Source: Sthenelais limicola
Lineage: Eukaryota; Annelida; Polychaeta; Phyllodocida; Sigalionidae
Direction of reading: 5' to 3'
Length of the DNA: 64,000 nt
Assembly: GCA_942159475.1 (NCBI GenBank)
Contig: OW804099.1
Coordinates: 14,762,999 to 14,826,998 of the forward strand
The translations under genes and the position numbers were made by a program. The notes below the pieces were generated by a model. It was given only the letters and a program-made list of their open reading frames with translations. It had not been told where the DNA came from and ran no database searches. Below, one piece after another: positions 60,901 to 64,000 of the stretch (position 1 is the stretch's first letter; each line of letters opens with the position of its first letter).

Positions 60901-63330
60901 TATATAGACTCACTGCTATCATGTATTTATTTACAACTAGTAGTATATGGAGGCTGGTATTAGTTGCAGGATACATATATAGACTCACCGCTACCATGTA
61001 TTTATTTACAACTAGTAGTATATGTAGGCTGGTATTAGTTGCAGGACACATATAAATACTAGACTCACGGCTATCATGTATTTATTTACAACTAGTAGTA
61101 TATGGAGGCTGGTATTAGTTGCAGGATACATATATATAGACTCACGGCTATCCTGTATTTATTTACAACTAGTAGTATATGGAGGCTGGTATTAGTTGCA
61201 GGATACATATAAATACTAGACTCACTGCTATCATGTATTTATTTACAACTAGTAGTATATGGAGGCTGGTATTAGTTGCAGGATACACATACCAGACTCA
61301 CTGCTACTGTGTATTTATTTACAACTAGTAGTATATGGAGGCTGGTATTAGTTGCAGGATACATATATAGACTCACGGCTTTCCTGTATTTATTTACAAC
61401 TAGTAGTATATGGAGGCTGGTATTAGTTGCAGGATACATATAAATACTAGACTCACTGCTATCATGTATTTATTTACAACTAGTAGTATATGGGGGCTGG
61501 TATTAGTTGCAGGATACATATATAGACTCACTGCTATCATGTATATATTTACAACTAGTAGTATATGTAGGCTGGTATTAGTTGCAGGATACATATATAG
61601 ACTCACTGCTATCCTCTATTTATTTACAACTAGTAGTATATGGAGGCTGGTATTAGTTGCAGGATACATATATAGACTCACCGTTATCATGTATTTATTT
61701 ACAACTAGTAGTATATGGAGGCTGGTATTAGTTGCAGGATACATATATATACTAGACTCACTGCTATCATGTATTTATTTACAACCAGTAGTATATGTAG
61801 GCTGGTATTAGTTGCAGGATACACATATAGACTCACTGCTATCATGTATTTATTTACAACTAGTAGTATATGGAGGCTGGTATTAGTTGCAGGACACATA
61901 TAAATACTAGACTCACAGCTATCATGTATTTATTTACAACTAGTAGTATATGGAGGCTGGTATTAGTTGCAGGACACATATAAATACTAGACTCACGGCT
62001 ATCCTGTATTTATTTACAACTAGTAGTATATGGAGGCTGGTATTAGTTGCAGGATACATATAAATACTAGACTCACTGCTATCATGTATTTATTTACAAC
62101 TAGTAGTATATGTAGGCTGGTATTAGTTGCAGGATACATATATAGACTCACTGTGTCATGTATTTATTTACAACTAGTAGTATATGGAGGCTGGTATTAG
62201 TTGCAGGATACATATATATAGACTCACGGCTATCATGTATTTATTTACAACTAGTAATCTATGTAGGCTGGTATTAGTTGCAGGATACATATATAGACTC
62301 ACAGCTATCATGTATTTATTTACAACTAATAGTATATGGAGGCTGGTATTAGTTGCAGGATACATATATATATACTAGACTCACTGCTATCATGTATTTA
62401 TTAACAACTAGTAGTATATGGAGGCTGGTATTAGTTGCAGGATACATATATAGACTCACTGCTATCATGTATTTATTTACAACTAGTAGTATATGGAGGC
62501 TGGTATTAGTTGCAGGATACATATATATATACTAGACTCACTGCTATCATGTATTTATTTACAACTAGTAGTATATGGAGGCTGGTATTAGTTGCAGGAT
62601 ACATACATAGACTCACTGCTATCATGTATTTATTTACAACTAGTAATATATGTAGGCTGGTATTAGTTGCAGGTTACATATATAGACTCACTGCTATCAT
62701 GTATTTATTTACAACTAGTATTATATGGAGGCTGGTATTAGTTGCAGGATACATATAAATACTAGACTCACTGCTATCATGTATTTATTTACAACTAGTA
62801 GTATATGGAGGCTGGTATTAGTTGCAGGATACATATATAGACTCACTGCTATCATGTATTTATTTACAACTAGTAGTATATGTAGGCTGGTATTAGTTGC
62901 AGGATACATATATAGACTCACCGGTACCATGTATTTATTTACAACTAGTAGTATATGTAGGCTGGTATTAGTTGCAGGACACATATAAATACTAGACTCA
63001 CGGCTATCATGTATTTATTTACAACTAGTAGTATATGGAGGCTGGTATTAGTTGCAGGATACATATATATAGACTCACGGCTATCCTGTATTTATTTACA
63101 ACTAGTAGTATATGGAGGCTGGTATTAGTTGCAGGATACATATAAATACTAGACTCACTGCTATCATGTATTTATTTACAACTAGTAGTATATGGAGGCT
63201 GGTATTAGTTGCAGGATACACATACCAGACTCACTGCTACTGTGTATTTATTTACAACTAGTAGTATATGGAGGCTGGTATTAGTTGCAGGATACATATA
63301 TAGACTCACGGCTTTCCTGTATTTATTTAC
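57930..63330. repeat. 1,778/1,933-bp higher-order repeat, three copies
   Basis: The variants GATACACATACCAGACTC (about 59504, 61282, 63215) and CACTGTGTCATG (60371, 62149) recur at offsets of 1,778 or 1,933 bp. The two lengths differ by 155 bp, which is one 75-bp plus one 80-bp monomer. Confidence 0.82.
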
Positions 63331-64000
63331 AACTAGTAGTATATGGAGGCTGGTATTAGTTGCAGGATACATATAAATACTAGACTCACTGCTATCATGT
63401 ATTTATTTACAACTAGTAGTATATGTAGGCTGGTATTAGTTGCAGGATACATATATAGACTCACTGCTTTCATGTATTTATTTACAACTAGTAGTATACG
63501 GAGGCTGGTATTAGTTGCAGGATACACATAAAGACTCACCGCTATCATGTATTTATTTACAACTAGTAGTATATGGAGGCTGGTATTAGTTGCAGGATAC
63601 ATATATAGACTCACCGCTATCAAGTATTTATTTACAACTAGTAGTATATGGAGGCTGGTATTAGTTGCAGGATACATATATAGACTCACCGCTATCAAGT
63701 ATTTATTTACAACTAGTAGTATATGGAGGCTGGTATTAGTTGCAGGATACATATATAGACTCACGGCTATCATGTATTTATTTACAACTAGTAGTATATG
63801 TAGGCTGGTATTAGTTGCAGGATACATAAATAGACCCACTGCTATCCTCTATTTATTTACAACTAGTAGTATATGGAGGCTGGTATTAGTTGCAGGATAC
63901 ATATATAGACCCACTGCTATCATGTATTTATTTACAACTAGTAGTATATGGAGGCTGGTATTAGTTGCAGGATACATATATAGACTCACGGCTATCATGT

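Larger units (their letters stand above)
39169..64000. repeat. Satellite array of 75-82 bp monomers (runs off the window)
   Basis: About 24.8 kb, roughly 320 head-to-tail monomers. The basic 75-bp unit contains ACTAGTAGTATATGGAGGCT, GGTATTAGTTGCAGGATACA, TATATAGACTCACTGCTATC and ATGTATTTATTTACA. Length classes of 75, 76, 77, 79, 80 and 82 bp differ only in the short TA-rich segment between GGATAC and GACTC. Because 75 is divisible by three and the unit has few stops, both strands show long repetitive open frames; the 1-7 bp length changes break them at random, so they are not genes. The first monomer is truncated at about 39169. Confidence 0.97.

Noticed and set aside
39155..64000. Dozens of 60-278 codon reading frames on both strands in the satellite
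   Set aside because: They are translations of the same 75-bp monomer, open only because 75 is divisible by three, and end wherever a 1-7 bp length variant occurs. No start context, codon bias or domain supports them.
39169..64000. CRISPR-like spaced repeats
   Set aside because: Monomers are contiguous and similar over their full length; there are no unique spacers and the sequence is eukaryotic.
1..64000. tRNA, rRNA or other structured RNA genes
   Set aside because: No cloverleaf with convincing A and B boxes and no rRNA-like segment was found by eye; a covariance-model scan would be needed to exclude short ones.

Overview
The window is eukaryotic and almost certainly metazoan genomic DNA: AT-rich, split by GT-AG introns, dense in MITE-like repeats and ending in a long satellite array. 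It carries one confidently readable protein-coding gene (788-19961, + strand, 14 coding exons, 1098 codons plus stop, reading frame closing exactly across every junction). The product is a type I membrane protein: signal peptide, four sushi/CCP domains (one per exon), a single transmembrane helix, an acidic juxtamembrane segment, a tyrosine-kinase-like domain and a proline-rich tail of about 480 residues. A sushi-ectodomain receptor tyrosine kinase fits an early-branching animal such as a sponge, where such receptors have expanded, but the sequence alone does not fix the species.

The main biological result is that the kinase domain looks catalytically dead. HRD has become HRN, the catalytic-loop Asn is Thr, and DFG has become YFG, while the VAIK-type Lys, the alpha-C Glu, the activation-loop tyrosine cluster and the C-lobe fold residues remain. 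The tail keeps YMDM (p85-type), YVNW, YMNA and YYNL (GRB2-type) tyrosine motifs and an 18-residue proline-rich repeat encoded by a 54-bp minisatellite. The layout is analogous to ErbB3: a receptor that may act as a phosphorylated scaffold for a catalytically active partner.

Layout: 1-787 upstream sequence; 788-19961 the receptor gene, whose 7.3-kb intron 2 holds a foldback element of 14 splice-donor-like 12-mers, tandem repeats, a LINE 3' tail and a MITE; 20131-21193 an AT-rich field of GATATC palindromes bounded by inverted repeats; 21250-39160 a gene-poor interval with several MITE families, 55-bp and 53-bp minisatellites, a diverged 1.4-1.6 kb duplication, a homopyrimidine tract with a C-rich 24-bp array, and a perfect 32-bp-stem hairpin; 39169-64000 (running off the window) a satellite array of 75-82 bp monomers organised in several generations of higher-order repeats.

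Four small mobile-element families can be defined from the window itself: TTAA-target MITEs (11154-11710, 24930-25618), GGGTCAG-terminal MITEs (6490-6724, 28114-28326, 38921-39154), a foldback MITE with 78-bp terminal repeats (33209-33612, with a diverged relative near 30853), and GTTTCATGAA-ended elements (1827-1960, 22781-22960). No RNA genes, CRISPR arrays or prokaryotic features were seen.
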